Source: Coemansia sp. RSA 487 (Eukaryota; Kickxellomycota; Kickxellomycetes; Kickxellales; Kickxellaceae). Taken from it: a DNA stretch of 64,000 nucleotides. The notes below the pieces were generated by a model. That model saw nothing but the letters and a program-made list of their open reading frames with translations. It did not search any database and was not told where the DNA came from. The stretch lies in NCBI GenBank assembly GCA_027577595.1, contig JANBRJ010000002.1, positions 1 to 64,000 on the forward strand, read 5' to 3'. Made by a program: the position numbers and the translations under genes. Every line of letters begins with the position of its first letter. The stretch's first letter is position 1. Below, in pieces: positions 39,625 to 51,453 of this stretch.

Positions 39625-40008
39625 TTTTGCGGTTCTTTAATTCGAATAGAAAAACGAAGAAAAAGGAACAAGAAAGACCCAATTAAAAGAGCAGCCACAT
39701 TCAAGGAGAAATGTAAATGTAAAAAAGAAAGAGAGAAAAAAGACAGGTTTCATTTCCCCATGGATGCAAAACATAAAACAGCACAGCTTTATACAAGGCG
39801 CCAAGATCCGCTTGTGAAAAGCTATCAAACAACATCTCTTACAAGTGGGGGGTGTGTTTCGAGCTGTTCACAAGTTTGTTTATTGAATTTGGAGCCAAAT
39901 ACATCATCCAAAAGATGCCGACTAAGCAAAGTGTAGAGTTGCGCTTGGCCACGACTTGGCTGCTCGTCACAGCCAGAAACGCGTTTTGTAGAGGGGCAAG
40001 CAGCATAT
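39625..40008. other. Spacer between CHORD and RPL8 genes
   Basis: A-rich CHORD promoter and RPL8 3' flank. Nothing else recognised. Confidence 0.45.
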
Positions 40009-40773
40009 CTACTCCTTGATCTTCTTGGTACCGCGCAGGAGACCAGTGCGGCGGGCAGCAATAAGACCGACCTTCTGTCCAGGAACGGCGCTGCGTGCAA
40101 TGGTCGAGGCCTTACCGATATGCTGGTGGTTACCACCACCATGAGGATGGTCGACGGGGTTCATAGCAACACCACGAGTACGAGGCCACGAGTTGCGCTT
40201 GGCGCGGTGCTTGTAGAAGGCACGGCCGGCCTTGAGCAGGGGCTTGTCAATACGGCCTCCACCAGCAACAATACCGACGGTGGCACGGCAGTTGCTCTTC
40301 AAGATCTTCTTGCTGCCCGAAGGGAGCTTGACACGGGTGATGCCGTCTTCAATAGAGTGGCTGATGACGGTGGCATAGTTACCCGAGGTGCGCGCAAGAG
40401 CTCCGCGGTCTCCAGGCTTCTCCTCAATGTTGGAGATGATGCTACCTTCGGGGAGCTCGCCGACGGGAAGCGTGTTGCCGACGGCAAGCTGGGCCTTCTT
40501 ACCGCAGAAGATGAACTGGCCAGTGTGCATACCCTCAGTGGCGATGAACAGCTCAGTGTGGGTCTTGAAGCGGTACGGGTCACGGAACTGAACCTTGGCG
40601 AGGGGAGCGCCACGTCCAGGATCGTGGATGATCTCCTTGACAAGACCGCGGATGTAGCCCTCGCGCTCGGCGTAGTCGACGGAGCGGAGCTTGGCAGCGC
40701 CCTTGCGGCGGTGAGTGCGGGCAACAAAGATGGACCCGGCACCCTTACGCTGATTTCTGATGACTCTACCCAT
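40009..40773 (-). CDS. RPL8: Large-subunit ribosomal protein uL2
   Basis: 254-residue uL2 (eukaryotic L8, yeast L2), required for subunit association and peptidyl-transferase centre structure. It is full length and the coding part is uninterrupted from [16 protein letters not shown] to RGTKKIKE. The conserved [16 protein letters not shown] with the catalytic-centre His is intact. A likely 5' UTR intron lies just upstream. Codon use is strongly biased to C-ending codons, as expected of a highly expressed gene. Confidence 0.97.
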   Translation of the reverse strand: MGRVIRNQRKGAGSIFVARTHRRKGAAKLRSVDYAEREGYIRGLVKEIIHDPGRGAPLAKVQFRDPYRFKTHTELFIATEGMHTGQFIFCGKKAQLAVGNTLPVGELPEGSIISNIEEKPGDRGALARTSGNYATVISHSIEDGITRVKLPSGSKKILKSNCRATVGIVAGGGRIDKPLLKAGRAFYKHRAKRNSWPRTRGVAMNPVDHPHGGGNHQHIGKASTIARSAVPGQKVGLIAARRTGLLRGTKKIKE

Positions 40774-41784
40774 GGTGCGATATTATAATGCCTACATAAA
40801 AAAGGGAGATGTGCAAGGTTTGTTTACGCCAGGGGGTTTTCCAATACGTGATTAGTTTAAAACTGTTCCTATACCAAACATACAGATAGTAGGTATTTTG
40901 GCATTTAAGGAGAAGGGGAAAGAGGAGGAAATGCGATGTACAGTTGTTTTGATTTTAATGTAGTGCTAGCTGCTCCCGAACAACAATCCCAACGCTCGTA
41001 AAACAGCAGTGGCTCCTTCGACATAGTCCTTCGACAAAGAGCCTCGCCTTTGTACGAATGAAGAAAAGCACAAACCGCGTTAGTCGTTGAAAGAACCTCC
41101 CCGACTATTTCTACTGTATAGAGGAAAGCCACTAGACTCTTTCCTGAATCCATGTCTGCCAAATGTCGTCGTCAAATTTAGAATCCCAGCCACAATAAAA
41201 AAGCCCGAATCAGAATTTCTGCTCAGAATCGAAATGTCACAATATATCGGATAATACAATCTATTGTAGTATGCCAAGCGCATCCATTGCGTTTTCTTGC
41301 ACGAATCCATCGAATAATCGTCCTGTTTTCGGCTTATTTCGCAAGCCCGTATCAGCCTGCATGGCTTCCCCTCTCACTCATATACGAATCCATCGCTCCG
41401 ACGATGGATGCTCACGTTGCATAGTCCCCCTCCGTTCTTCATAGCCAAGATAAACACAATAGTAAACTCACCTGTGTGTGATATAGAGAATATACCGAGG
41501 GAATAAGAAAGGGTGAATCGACAAACTACCTGTTTTTCCACCTCTTTTTTCAAACAAAAAAACAACGGTTTTCAATTCAATTTCCAAACGGCTCAACGAA
41601 AAGTGCGAGCCGAGCCGAGCCGATTTCAGAACAACATAAATGTTACTGTTAGAGGCTTCACAAGCGATATCAGTGATATTATGATGTCGAGCAATAGCAT
41701 ATAATGTGTTTAATCGAAAAAGAAAACCAGGCAAAGCCATATTCATCTGTAAGACATGGTGATTGTCGATAAACAGCCGAGCTA
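40774..41784. other. RPL8 promoter and YPT6 3' flank
   Basis: About 1 kb. A probable RPL8 5' UTR intron at 40792-40883 (minus strand) has a GTATGT donor, an ACTAATC branch site and a TTTTTTATGTAG acceptor 18 nt before the ATG. No other gene is seen; short frames lack domains. Confidence 0.5.
40792..40883 (-). other. Predicted 5' UTR intron of RPL8
   Basis: 92 nt, GTATGT donor, ACTAATC branch word, pyrimidine-rich ATGTAG acceptor. 5' leader introns are frequent in fungal ribosomal protein genes. Confidence 0.5.
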
Positions 41785-42598
<814 letters not shown>

Positions 42599-42974
42599 TG
42601 TCGTAGTTTTTCTTGTTAAGGGGTAGGGAGAAAGTGGAGGTAGGTAAGGGAATAAAAAACAACTGAATAAAGATGAGCGAGTAGAGGTGACAAATGAAGA
42701 GTAAAAGAGAGGAGGAAAGAAAATGACTTGTGGAAGTATGTGACAACACCATCCGCACTTTCCATATGCTCTGCAAAGAAGCTCAGCCCCAAATCGCAAA
42801 AGACTTGATCAAATTGTAATCAACATGAGCCGGCGAAAAAAAAGTAGTGTTCGCTTTTCAGATCACAAATTTTCTCTTTCTCCTCTCGTTCAGAGCTAGG
42901 AATAAGCACACTCTTTTAGTTTTATTTTTGCAAAGTGTTGCTTTGGATATATTTTTATTTGTCTTGCTTGAAAA
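42599..42974. promoter_or_regulatory. Divergent promoter of YPT6 and TRM4
   Basis: 376 bp between divergent start codons, A/G-rich on the YPT6 side and T/C-rich on the TRM4 side. No further gene. Confidence 0.55.
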
Positions 42975-45413
42975 ATGGGACGTAGAGGAAGAGGAGGATT
43001 CAAGGGAAAGGGCCGCAAGAACGGTGAGCATGTCAACGTAAGTAATTGTAGCTTAAAGTGCAGAAAGTAGTGGAGTTTGACCGATTGCTGCCTCACGAAT
43101 GCTAATAAGAGCGCCATGTTTTTTGCAGGTTAGGGCGAGAGACAGGCGTATAAAAAGTTTGAGGATCTCCGCCGAGACAACGACAACTTCCGCAAGTACT
43201 ACATTGCCCAAAGGATAGTCGACGAGGACGAGTTCCCGGTGTTCATGGAGACCATGCGCACGATTCTGCCAACAAACTTTCGGATCACGGGGTCGCGTCA
43301 GCAAGCAATGGACATCCGCGAGCAGATCATGCACGAGTTCATTCCGTTTATCAAGGAAACTAGCATCGACGGAGCCGAGATCGAACCACCCCATCCGCTC
43401 GAGTGGTACCCAAACAACTTTGGGTGGCAGTTTACGATCCCCAGGATTGCACTGAAAAAGTCCAAGGAGCTGAGCAAGTTCCACGCATTCCTCGTGACTG
43501 AAACCGAGGTTGGCAACATCAGCCGCCAGGAAGCGGTGAGCATGGTGCCCCCGCTATTCCTTGACGTGCAGCCGGACCACTTCGTTCTTGACATGTGTGC
43601 AGCGCCTGGATCGAAGACGGCGCAGCTTATTGAGGCGCTTCATGCTGGCTCTGCAGAGGGCCAAATCCCAAAGGGCCTTGTCATTGCGAACGATGCCGAC
43701 TACAAACGTGCGTGCATGCTAGTGCACCAAATGAACCGCCTAAACAGCCCCAACATTGTTGTAACCAACCACAGTGGCGAGCGGTTCCCAAACATATACA
43801 AGCCTGCTTTGCAGGGCAGCGCCAGCAAGCGCGAGATCGTGCAGTTTGACCGCATCCTCTGCGATGTCCCTTGCAGCGGCGACGGAACCACGCGCAAGAA
43901 CGTGCGTGTTTGGGAGAAGTGGAGGCCCGAGGATGCGCATTCGCTTAACCCGCTCCAGACAAAGATCCTCCAGCGCGCAGCCTACCTACTCAAGACCGGC
44001 GGACGCCTGGTGTACTCAACATGCTCGTTGAACCCCGTCGAGAACGAGGCAGTGATTGCGCACGTGCTGGACCACTTTGAGGGTGCCCTGCGTCTGGTTG
44101 ATGTCAGCGATCAGCTGCCGGGGCTCAAGCGCCGCCCTGGCCTAAACACTTGGAAGGTCATGACCCGCGACGGCAGCCTGCACGAGTCGTTTGACGCTGT
44201 TCCGACGGAGGAGGGCGGTCGCGGTCGCCGCAAGTACATGCCCAAGTTCTTCCCCCTTGCCAAAGAACGCATGGATGACCTACACATTGAGCGGTGCATG
44301 CGTATCTATCCGCACATGCAGAACACTGGTGGGTTCTTTGTAGCTGTTCTGGAAAAGACGGCCTCGATAAGCATCGACGAGGGAAAGAAAGCAGCAGCAG
44401 AAGCAGAGAACTTTGTGGCAATGATGGACGTGATAAGAGGCCCACGCCCTTTGCTGCCCAGCTCTAGTGCAGAGACCAGAGCCGCTGTCACCGACAATGA
44501 CGGCGCTGGTCCAAAGCGTCACGTAGAGGACACCGATTCGGAATCGGCATGTGTCGAGGCTGGCGATGCGAAGCGTGTAAAGGTTGTTGGCGCCAATGCT
44601 TCGGGTAACAGTGGCGATGAGGCTGGCGACGCAGACAAGACAAATGTTCCATATCTCCCAGACAACCCCCGCGAGGACCCGGCCTTGGGGGAGAATCCGT
44701 TTGTGTTTCTGGATGCCAAAGAGAGCGAGCTGAAGACGATACTCGACTACTACGGCATCGGGGATACCATCTCTAGGAACGGGTTCCTCAGCCGCATTGA
44801 GAACGGCGACTTCCGCACTGTCTACTACGTGTCGGACTCGGTGCGCGGCCTGATGGAGATTTCTGGTCGGCGTCTGCGTGTTGTCAACACTGGCATCAAG
44901 GTCTTTGGCCGCAACTGCGTCAAGGGCGCCGGGTGCGCATTCCGTCTTGTGTGCGAGGGTGTGCCGCTGCTGCTGCCGCACCTGTCGGAGAAGTACGTGC
45001 TGGAGGCTTCGTTCAGCGATCTCAAGGCGCTCCTCAACGACATCAACCCGCTTTTCACTGCGCTGTCGCCGGAGACCCAGGAGCGGATCCAGGCTATCGG
45101 TCCTTCGTCGAGTGTGGTCATGCGGTACGATCCCTCCAAGCACACCGGCGACGAGGAAAAGCCCTACACCAGGCTGACGGCCATGCTAGCAATCCCTTGC
45201 TGGCGCGGCCATGCGTCGCTGAGCGTCCATATGGACAAGAACCAGCTATGCTCTCTGATCCAGCGCGTTCTCGGCCGCACTGTAAACAGAAACACTGTTG
45301 GTGGATTCAAGATGAGCAACAACACCAAGTCTGGCAGCGAGACTCCTGCCACTGAGACCCCAGCTACTGACTTGTCCCCACTAGCAAGCGACGCTGATGC
45401 CAAAACTAGCTGA
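42975..45413 (+). CDS. TRM4: tRNA (cytosine-5) methyltransferase Trm4/NSUN2
   Basis: About 776-780 residues. Exon 1 (42975-43037) encodes a basic Gly/Arg N-terminus. The second exon starts at 43134 or 43146; both keep the frame, and the first AG at 43128 would read straight into a stop. Catalytic features: the SAM-binding block LDMCAAPGSKTAQL at about residue 200, the PCSGDGT motif whose Cys releases product, and the catalytic STC in LVYSTCSLNPVENEAV. The N-terminal ILPTNFRITGSR and the NISRQEAVSM region are typical of Trm4/NSUN2, which makes m5C at several tRNA positions in the nucleus. A disordered acidic stretch precedes the C-terminal domain. Confidence 0.92.
43038..43133 (+). other. Intron of TRM4 with clustered acceptors
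   Basis: Donor GTAAGT. Three AGs within 18 nt (ending 43128, 43133 and 43145) could serve. Only the second and third give an open frame. The boundary at 43133 is my choice. Confidence 0.6.
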
Positions 45414-45646
45414 AATGGCAATTATCGGAGCTCCGGTTCTTCCAACAAACAAGGGGAGATGGGTGCTGGTTTCAAATTCCTGTAGAGTCTGTGGATTTTT
45501 CGTAGCTCATGTGAAATACGGCATGGATTCTTCTTTTTCACGTTCATCATCTTATTTTCCCACCCTTATCCGTTTTTTATCTTTTCAGTCAATTTTCTTT
45601 TCGCTCTAGTGGATAGTATATAATAGATAATAAATACACTTACGAA

Positions 45647-46417
45647 ATGTCCGGACTGCGTATTCTAGTTGGTGTCAAGCGCGTTGTTGATTCAGCAGTC
45701 AAGGTTCGCGTGAACAGTGCACAGACAGGCGTCGAAACGGCCAATGTGAAGCACAGCATGAATCCCTTTGACGAGATTGCAATCGAGGAGGCCATACGCC
45801 TGCGGGAAAAACTGGGTAAAGACAAAGTCAAGGAGGTTGTTGCGCTCTCCTGTGGACCCGCAAAGTCGCAGGAGACACTGCGCACTGCGCTGGCCATGGG
45901 TGCCGACCGCGCAATCCACATAAAGACAGACAGCGACCTTGAGCCCCTCTCTGTTGCCAAGCTGTTCAGCAAGATTGTCAACGATGAGAAGCCCGATCTT
46001 GTCATTCTCGGCAAGCAGGCTATCGACGACGACTCCAACCAGACCGGACAGATGCTTGCCGGGCTTCTCAGCTGGCCACAGGCCACCTTTGCGTCAAAGG
46101 TCGACATCAAAGACAGCTCCATCCTAGAAGTTGTGCGTGAGGTCGATGGTGGCCTAGAAACTGTCTCTTCATCTCTGCCAGCCATCGTAACTACCGACCT
46201 CCGTCTGAACGAGCCCAGGTACGCTTCGTTGCCGAACATCATGAAGGCAAAAAAGAAGCCGCTCAAGACGTTCTCACCCAGCGATCTTGGTATCGATATC
46301 AAGGCTCGACTGCAGACGCTCAAGGTCACAGAGCCTCCCAAGCGCCAGGGCGGCACAATAGTTGGCAGTGTCGATGAGCTGCTGGACAAGCTTCGCAACG
46401 AGGCCAAAGTTATCTAG
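45647..46417 (+). CDS. ETFB: Electron transfer flavoprotein subunit beta
   Basis: 256-residue mitochondrial matrix protein, full length and single-exon. ETF takes electrons from acyl-CoA and other dehydrogenases and passes them to ETF-QO. The N-terminus [12 protein letters not shown], the [16 protein letters not shown] stretch, [10 protein letters not shown] and [19 protein letters not shown], which lines the FAD/AMP site, are all conserved. Beta subunits lack a cleaved presequence, consistent with the start at 45647. Confidence 0.95.
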   Translation: MSGLRILVGVKRVVDSAVKVRVNSAQTGVETANVKHSMNPFDEIAIEEAIRLREKLGKDKVKEVVALSCGPAKSQETLRTALAMGADRAIHIKTDSDLEPLSVAKLFSKIVNDEKPDLVILGKQAIDDDSNQTGQMLAGLLSWPQATFASKVDIKDSSILEVVREVDGGLETVSSSLPAIVTTDLRLNEPRYASLPNIMKAKKKPLKTFSPSDLGIDIKARLQTLKVTEPPKRQGGTIVGSVDELLDKLRNEAKVI

Positions 46418-46599
46418 TGACAATATATATTCTTTCCCCATTTTTGTAGTGCAAATGAATTGCTTCTTGAAAAAAAAAACTCTTTTCGCTCCGTTTAATT
46501 TGCTCAATTTTTTACTTTATCAATTTTGTCTGAATTACCACAGGATATAAAAACACAAGGTGCTCAAGTTGTTGCTCTAAACAGGTTGTTACTCCAAAC

Positions 46600-46899
46600 A
46601 TGCACCCAGCTCTTGCCGACCATATCAACCCAGGTTGCGTCGATCTTGTCGAGCGGCTAATGAATTGCCATGCTGATAGCAAATGGGCAAAGTTCTTTGG
46701 AAAATGCAATGCTTTGAGCGAGGCACTGAACAAATGCCTTGGCGAAGAGTTTGAGATACGGCGTAGGAAGCAGCTGATTGAAGCCCGCGCCCGTCGCGCC
46801 CGAGTCGAGGCGAAATGGGCAGAGCAGAGAGAGGACGATAGACAACAAGAAGAGTTTGAACGACTGCAGAAGGAGAGGAATACGGCTGTGGAGAGCTAG
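46600..46899 (+). CDS. CMC2: Twin CX9C cytochrome oxidase assembly protein, Cmc2-like
   Basis: 99-residue intermembrane-space protein. The N-terminus MHPALADHINPGC is typical of Cmc2. Two CX9C motifs are exact: Cys-VDLVERLMN-Cys and Cys-NALSEALNK-Cys, forming the helical hairpin oxidised by Mia40. The charged tail (RRRKQLIEARARRARVEAKWAEQRED) is typical. Role: cytochrome c oxidase biogenesis. Single exon, 182 bp after ETFB. Confidence 0.9.
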   Translation: MHPALADHINPGCVDLVERLMNCHADSKWAKFFGKCNALSEALNKCLGEEFEIRRRKQLIEARARRARVEAKWAEQREDDRQQEEFERLQKERNTAVES

Positions 46900-47048
46900 T
46901 CGTGCTTGTAAATTATACTTTCTTTCAATTTCAACTAATTCCATTCGTGTTTTTGATCTGCCACATTTCTTGCTTTGCTTTGAAAAACAGTGCTCGATAT
47001 ATTCAATGCAACTTCCAGAAACACCATACATGCTTTGATACAGACAGG

Positions 47049-48572
47049 CTACTCTTGGGGAGACAATCGTGGGTGCTTGGCTGCTTGCTCCCAGTCGTCG
47101 CCGCTAATCGGCACTGACTCTGGCTCTGGCAGGTGGCTGTGCAGTGCGCTTGGATGCAATGTTCGCAAGTGGTTCAGCCGCGTAGAAGGTGTCATGAACT
47201 TTTTGTTGCACTGGTCAACAGGACATGGCAGCGGCTTCTGACCGGTGTGGATGCGGCGGTGGCGAGAGACTTGGTCCGGCCGCGAAAACGTTTTCCCGCA
47301 CTCGGTCTGCGGGCACTTGAAGGGGCGCTCGCCAGTGTGGATGCGCATGTGTTTTGTTAGGTTGGACGACTCCGCAAAACGCCGACTGCACCCGTCAAAG
47401 CGGCACTCGTATGGCTTCTCGCCGGTATGCGTGCGCCGGTGGATGGTCAGGGCTGACGACACTGCAAACTCCTTTCCACAGCCCGACTGCGCACACTTAA
47501 ATGGCTTCTCGCCCGTGTGCACTCGCAGGTGCTGCTGCATGATGTGCGCTTCGCTGAAGCGCTTGGTGCATACCTGGCACGAAAAGGGCTTTGCGCCTGT
47601 GTGCGTCTGGATATGACGCAGGGCGCGCTGACGCTGTGCAAACGGCTTCTCTGCGCGCTCGCAGCCCTCCCACCTGCAAACATACGTGCTGTGCCCAGAT
47701 CCAATGTGCTCTGCAGAGAGGTGCTCTGTCAGCAAGTCGATCGTCTCGTACTCGCACCCGCACCCAGTCCATCCGCACCGATGCAGGACCTGCTCGGCAT
47801 CAAGATGGTCCTTGCACACGTGGTCGATCAGCTCATCTGCCCCGTGCGCGCGTGTTTCGCATGATTCCCACTTGCACATAAAGTCCAGTGCCTGTGAGCT
47901 GGGGCTTGCGTCGGATGCGGGTTGCCGAGCCTGCTGCTGGTCGTTGGCTAGCGCTGCCCAGCTGTATACGGATGTGCGGTTCGTTGCTACGTGGAGCTTG
48001 TACAGGTGCCGCACAAGCTCGTCGATCGAGTTGAATATCTGCGTGCATGTCGACCACAGGCACCGCTGCACAGAGGACGCCAGTCCGCCTTCGCTTCTGC
48101 TGGCTGCGGTTGATGCCCTGCAGCTATTTACAAGGTCTTCCGGCGCTGTTGCTGTTGGGCCTGGCCTGTTCTCGCTTTGGAAAGACACGGCTGCCAATAT
48201 GTCAAGCGCGCGTCCTTGATTTGCGGTTGTCTGATTCGGCGGCTGGTGATCAGCAGCCTCTGTTCTATTTCCAGAGGCAGCCGTCTGCTGAAGATACTCC
48301 GCGCGGGGTACTTGCGCTAGATTCACGCCATCAATGATTCGAGAGGATGTGGTTGATGTTTCTGGAGGCGGCTTTGTCAATACCGTGCGTATTGTGTCTT
48401 TGATGCCCAGTGCGCTTAGCGACGGTAACTTTAGCGGCAGTGTGCAGCCTGCGCTTTCGCACTCTGTGGATTCCTGACCTTGTACGTGTCCGTGCAGCGG
48501 CGGAAGTCTTGCACTATATTCTCGTTCTTGGGCGTTGGCCACTCCTTCGCCTTCCAAGTGCAAATCTGCCAT
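47049..48572 (-). CDS. C2H2 zinc-finger factor, Zap1-like
   Basis: 507-residue transcription factor. About eight C2H2 fingers occupy residues 185-485. The upstream ones are atypical paired fingers (CKWESCE..., CGWTGCGCEYE...), and the last five are a canonical TGEKPF-linked array. The arrangement and the words RQRALRHIQTH, FAVSSALTIH and FAESSNLTKHMRIH parallel yeast Zap1, the zinc-starvation activator, whose paired fingers sense zinc. GLI/Zic-like factors are the alternative. The first 170 residues are disordered. The start at ATG 48572 is the first in frame. No zinc-responsive element was located in its own promoter. Confidence 0.7.
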   Translation of the reverse strand: MADLHLEGEGVANAQEREYSARLPPLHGHVQGQESTECESAGCTLPLKLPSLSALGIKDTIRTVLTKPPPETSTTSSRIIDGVNLAQVPRAEYLQQTAASGNRTEAADHQPPNQTTANQGRALDILAAVSFQSENRPGPTATAPEDLVNSCRASTAASRSEGGLASSVQRCLWSTCTQIFNSIDELVRHLYKLHVATNRTSVYSWAALANDQQQARQPASDASPSSQALDFMCKWESCETRAHGADELIDHVCKDHLDAEQVLHRCGWTGCGCEYETIDLLTEHLSAEHIGSGHSTYVCRWEGCERAEKPFAQRQRALRHIQTHTGAKPFSCQVCTKRFSEAHIMQQHLRVHTGEKPFKCAQSGCGKEFAVSSALTIHRRTHTGEKPYECRFDGCSRRFAESSNLTKHMRIHTGERPFKCPQTECGKTFSRPDQVSRHRRIHTGQKPLPCPVDQCNKKFMTPSTRLNHLRTLHPSALHSHLPEPESVPISGDDWEQAAKHPRLSPQE

Positions 48573-49385
48573 GTATATCGGTGCGTATTAAATGGGAGGG
48601 GGTGTGTGCCCAGACTAATGAGAAATATAATAAAATAGAGCGTGTATGCAGCTTTCTCAACACCGCTATACCAAAATATGCAGTGATAAGGTCTGCTGTT
48701 TCAGAGCAAAAGAGAACACCAATCTCTATTAAAAAGTTAGAGCAGCACCGGCTTGTCTAACTTAATAGGCTGGTGCGGTATACCGTATTTTCAGAATTAT
48801 AAGCACGCAGCTCGCCGGCAGATTCTGTGAGTGGCATAATATTCTCCACAGGCAGTCGCAGCCAAAAAGTACTAAATGCAAGGGGCTTTACAGAATCCCT
48901 TCTAGCAGAGAGCGTACGTGAAAAAGTCGGCTGTGTGAGAAATGCGCAAAGAGACAGCCAATTAAGGCAAATTTAGTGTACTGTAAAAAAATATGCAAAG
49001 ACGCTTGTATATAAAGAAGAAATGCCAATAATGCCTTTATAAAACCATCCTACCCTTTTTGTGCCAGCCACTCAAGGCAGCGCACGTGCAAGCGTTGGCA
49101 GCCATTGGATGCAACGTGGCTTGGCAAGGCACAAAAATGATGACGATGATGCTTTCTTTTTATCTGCTCTTTCTTTTTGTTGGAATAAATCGATTTTTAT
49201 CTTGCCAAATTTCTCAAACTGCACTCTTGCTTTCATTTCTCAGCTCATTTCATCTATAATTCTCTCATCATCTTTAGGTACTTTTTAGCTCATCGCCTGC
49301 TTCATAGTCCTCTTTTTCTCTTCTCTAACCAGACGCGTTGTAGCTGCTGTGTCAATTTGCCTATAATCCCCAACAGCACAAAGTC
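48573..49385. promoter_or_regulatory. Divergent promoter of Zap1-like factor and ERD2
   Basis: About 810 bp between divergent genes. C/T-rich leader before ERD2 from about 49230. No RNA gene or further ORF is supported. Confidence 0.45.
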
Positions 49386-50027
49386 ATGAATATCTTTCGG
49401 CTTGCAGGCGACCTCCTCCACCTGGGGTCTATTCTAATTTTGATTGCAAGATTGCAAAAGACAAGGTCTTGCGCCGGGATATCGCTAAAAACACAGTGCC
49501 TTTACCTTGTTGTCTTTGCCACGCGCTATCTGGACTTGTTCTTTTCCTTCGTGTCAGTCTACAACACGCTTATGAAGATATTTTTCCTTGCGTCGGCTGG
49601 ATACATCGTGTATCTTATGAAGAAACCCCTAAAAGCATCGTACGACAAGGCCATCGACTCCTTCCGCCTAGAGTATGTGCTTGGCGGTGCAACTGTCTTT
49701 GCCCTCCTGTTCCCGCACAAGTACACGCTGCTGGAGATCCTGTGGTCGTTCTCGATTTATCTCGAGGCTGTTGCTATTCTGCCGCAGCTGTTCCAGATGT
49801 CGCGCACGGGCGAGGCAGACAACATCACCAGCCACTACGTGTTTGCCCTTGGCGGATACCGCGCCTTGTATATCGTCAACTGGATCTACCGTTACTACAC
49901 GGAGGATGACTATGTCGACTACATTGCCTGGGTCAGCGGCGTTGTACAGACCGCCCTCTATGCCGACTTCTTCTACATCTATTTCACTCGCGTTCTTAAA
50001 GGCAAATCCTTCAAGCTCCCTGTTTAA
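49386..50027 (+). CDS. ERD2: KDEL receptor
   Basis: 213-residue seven-helix receptor that returns HDEL/KDEL proteins from Golgi to ER. It is full length and single-exon, beginning MNIFRLAGDLLHLGSILILI. Family blocks GISLKTQCLYLVVFATRYLDLF, LEAVAILPQLFQMSRTGEADNITSHYVFALG and YRALYIVNWIYRYY are intact, including the Arg and Asp/Glu positions lining the ligand pocket. The C-terminus KGKSFKLPV carries a lysine motif used for COPI retrieval. Confidence 0.96.
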   Translation: MNIFRLAGDLLHLGSILILIARLQKTRSCAGISLKTQCLYLVVFATRYLDLFFSFVSVYNTLMKIFFLASAGYIVYLMKKPLKASYDKAIDSFRLEYVLGGATVFALLFPHKYTLLEILWSFSIYLEAVAILPQLFQMSRTGEADNITSHYVFALGGYRALYIVNWIYRYYTEDDYVDYIAWVSGVVQTALYADFFYIYFTRVLKGKSFKLPV

Positions 50028-50194
50028 TTCAATACATTAAAAAGGCTCTGGCCGTTGGGCAATAGCGTGCTCTAGAGTGTTTGGCTTTTTTTCTTTGCAT
50101 TTTTATATAACGTTTTTGCCGATGTTTCCTCTTCTATTCCATGTTGCATTCTTTGAAGACTTGTATAACCAATTAAAATACAGAATTGCAGGTG

Positions 50195-50743
50195 TTAGAT
50201 GTAACAGCGGTTCTTGATGAGTTGTGTTGGCAGCGCCAGTCGTGCCACCATCGCCGTTGGGTTCTTGGCCAGTCTTTGGCTCACTACAGACGATAGAAAA
50301 AGTAGCAATGCGTTTAGGCGATGCATAAACTGAGAACTAAAAAAAAGACAAATATTGCTACAAACATTAATACATACCAAATTGCTGTTGCCCGATCGGC
50401 TGGCGCTGTCCCTCTCAGCGTACTTTTGTAACAGCAACGTCTTGAGTTCCTTTGCTTTCATCTCCTCTTTCCTGCGCGCCTCAGCTGCTCTCCTGGCCAT
50501 TTCGGCAGGGCTGGCTGATGGGTCATCACGGCCATGCTCTGAGCCGTCCTGGAGCCGCCTTCCACCTGCTTTTCCATGGCTCGGAAACAAATTGAATCTT
50601 GTGGCCCTTTTGTTGAAAGTCTGCGACGTCCCTGGGTTCTGCCGATTCGCGGAGGTCGCCAATACAGGGTTGTTGCTCTCGTGAAGCTGGGCTCGGTCCT
50701 TTGTGTCCCGACTGTCTGGTGTTGCACTTAAACAGTTCCCCAT
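50195..50743 (-). CDS. Predicted N-myristoylated protein, SVIP-like
   Basis: Exon 1 (50743-50378) encodes MGNCLSA, a strong N-myristoylation site with an adjacent Cys for palmitoylation, then a Ser/Arg-rich middle and a charged helix ASPAEMARRAAEARRKEEMK. That helix resembles the p97/Cdc48-binding VIM helix of SVIP (RX5AAX2R), though the leading Arg is replaced. A GTATGT donor at 50377 ends exon 1 in phase 0. The acceptor is unsettled: CTCAG giving exon 2 from 50329 to 50195, or TTTTAG at 50337 in another frame. I report the first, so the last 45 residues are unsure. Family call is tentative; LAMTOR1-like proteins are an alternative. Confidence 0.45.
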   Translation of the reverse strand: MGNCLSATPDSRDTKDRAQLHESNNPVLATSANRQNPGTSQTFNKRATRFNLFPSHGKAGGRRLQDGSEHGRDDPSASPAEMARRAAEARRKEEMKAKELKTLLLQKYAERDSASRSGNSNLVCINVCSNICLFFSSQFMHRLNALLLFLSSVVSQRLAKNPTAMVARLALPTQLIKNRCYI

Positions 50744-51357
50744 GTGCAAATGTGCTAGTATTTGGTATTGTTGGCAAGAAAAGAGTGAATATAAAGAGTA
50801 TAAAAGCTTTAACGAAAGACAAGACAGATTTCGCCTTCTTTTTTGCTTTGTGCCCATTTTTTGAAGTGCAAAAGTCACAATTACATCAACAAATACGGCG
50901 GATTATAAACCGCAGAGAAAGCAGGCTCAGTTCCGTTATAAAAAAGAACGCGTTCCTATTTGCCCAAACAAAAGACATCTTTCCGTTCCGCAACACCCAC
51001 CAAACTTCGTCTTAGACTGTTCACTCCACACACCAATAGCATTCTGTACATAATCTCAGAAATTTATTACAAAATCCCTTTACAAGTGGATCATGTATAG
51101 TCTAAAACACTTATATGGCCGAGTAAAAGCTAAAAAATATTTCACATTTTACGTCGTAATCTAGGCGCACAGTCAAACTATCTATATTTCTCTTCTTGAA
51201 GATACAGCACCTGCTATGCTGTCGCCAGGCAAGATGTCTCACTCCCTCTGCTTGTTTTTGGACACCTTTATAGAAAGTGTGGTGTTTGTAAAAGTATGTA
51301 TGTACACAGGCTTGTGCAGAGACCAAGCAACATCTTGCCTGTCCGTAGAGGCGTCTT
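50744..51357. other. Spacer upstream of the myristoylated-protein gene
   Basis: AT-rich promoter region of the minus-strand myristoylated-protein gene and the 3' flank of the Cys-rich micro-ORF. No other gene is seen. Confidence 0.4.
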
Positions 51358-51453
51358 TCAGCACTCGCCGTTGCCGCTTTTGCATAGCGGACAGGTGCAC
51401 TCCCGATCGTTGCAAATGGGTGCGTTGTGGATGTTCGATGTAACTGTAGTCAT
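51358..51453 (-). CDS. Metallothionein-like Cys-rich micropeptide, 31 aa
   Basis: 31 codons plus TGA. The C-terminal 18 residues hold five Cys in C-x4-C-x-C-x2-C-x6-C, with the core D-R-E-C-T-C-P-L-C-K-S-G shared with the 25-residue peptide at 31692 and, more distantly, with the one at 23049. The minus strand has TATATA at about 51576-51581, and no ATG occurs between it and 51453, so this is the first start codon of the inferred transcript, with a leader of about 100 nt. The first half is Thr/Asn-rich and free of Cys. Presumed cytosolic metal-binding peptide. Confidence 0.6.
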   Translation of the reverse strand: MTTVTSNIHNAPICNDRECTCPLCKSGNGEC

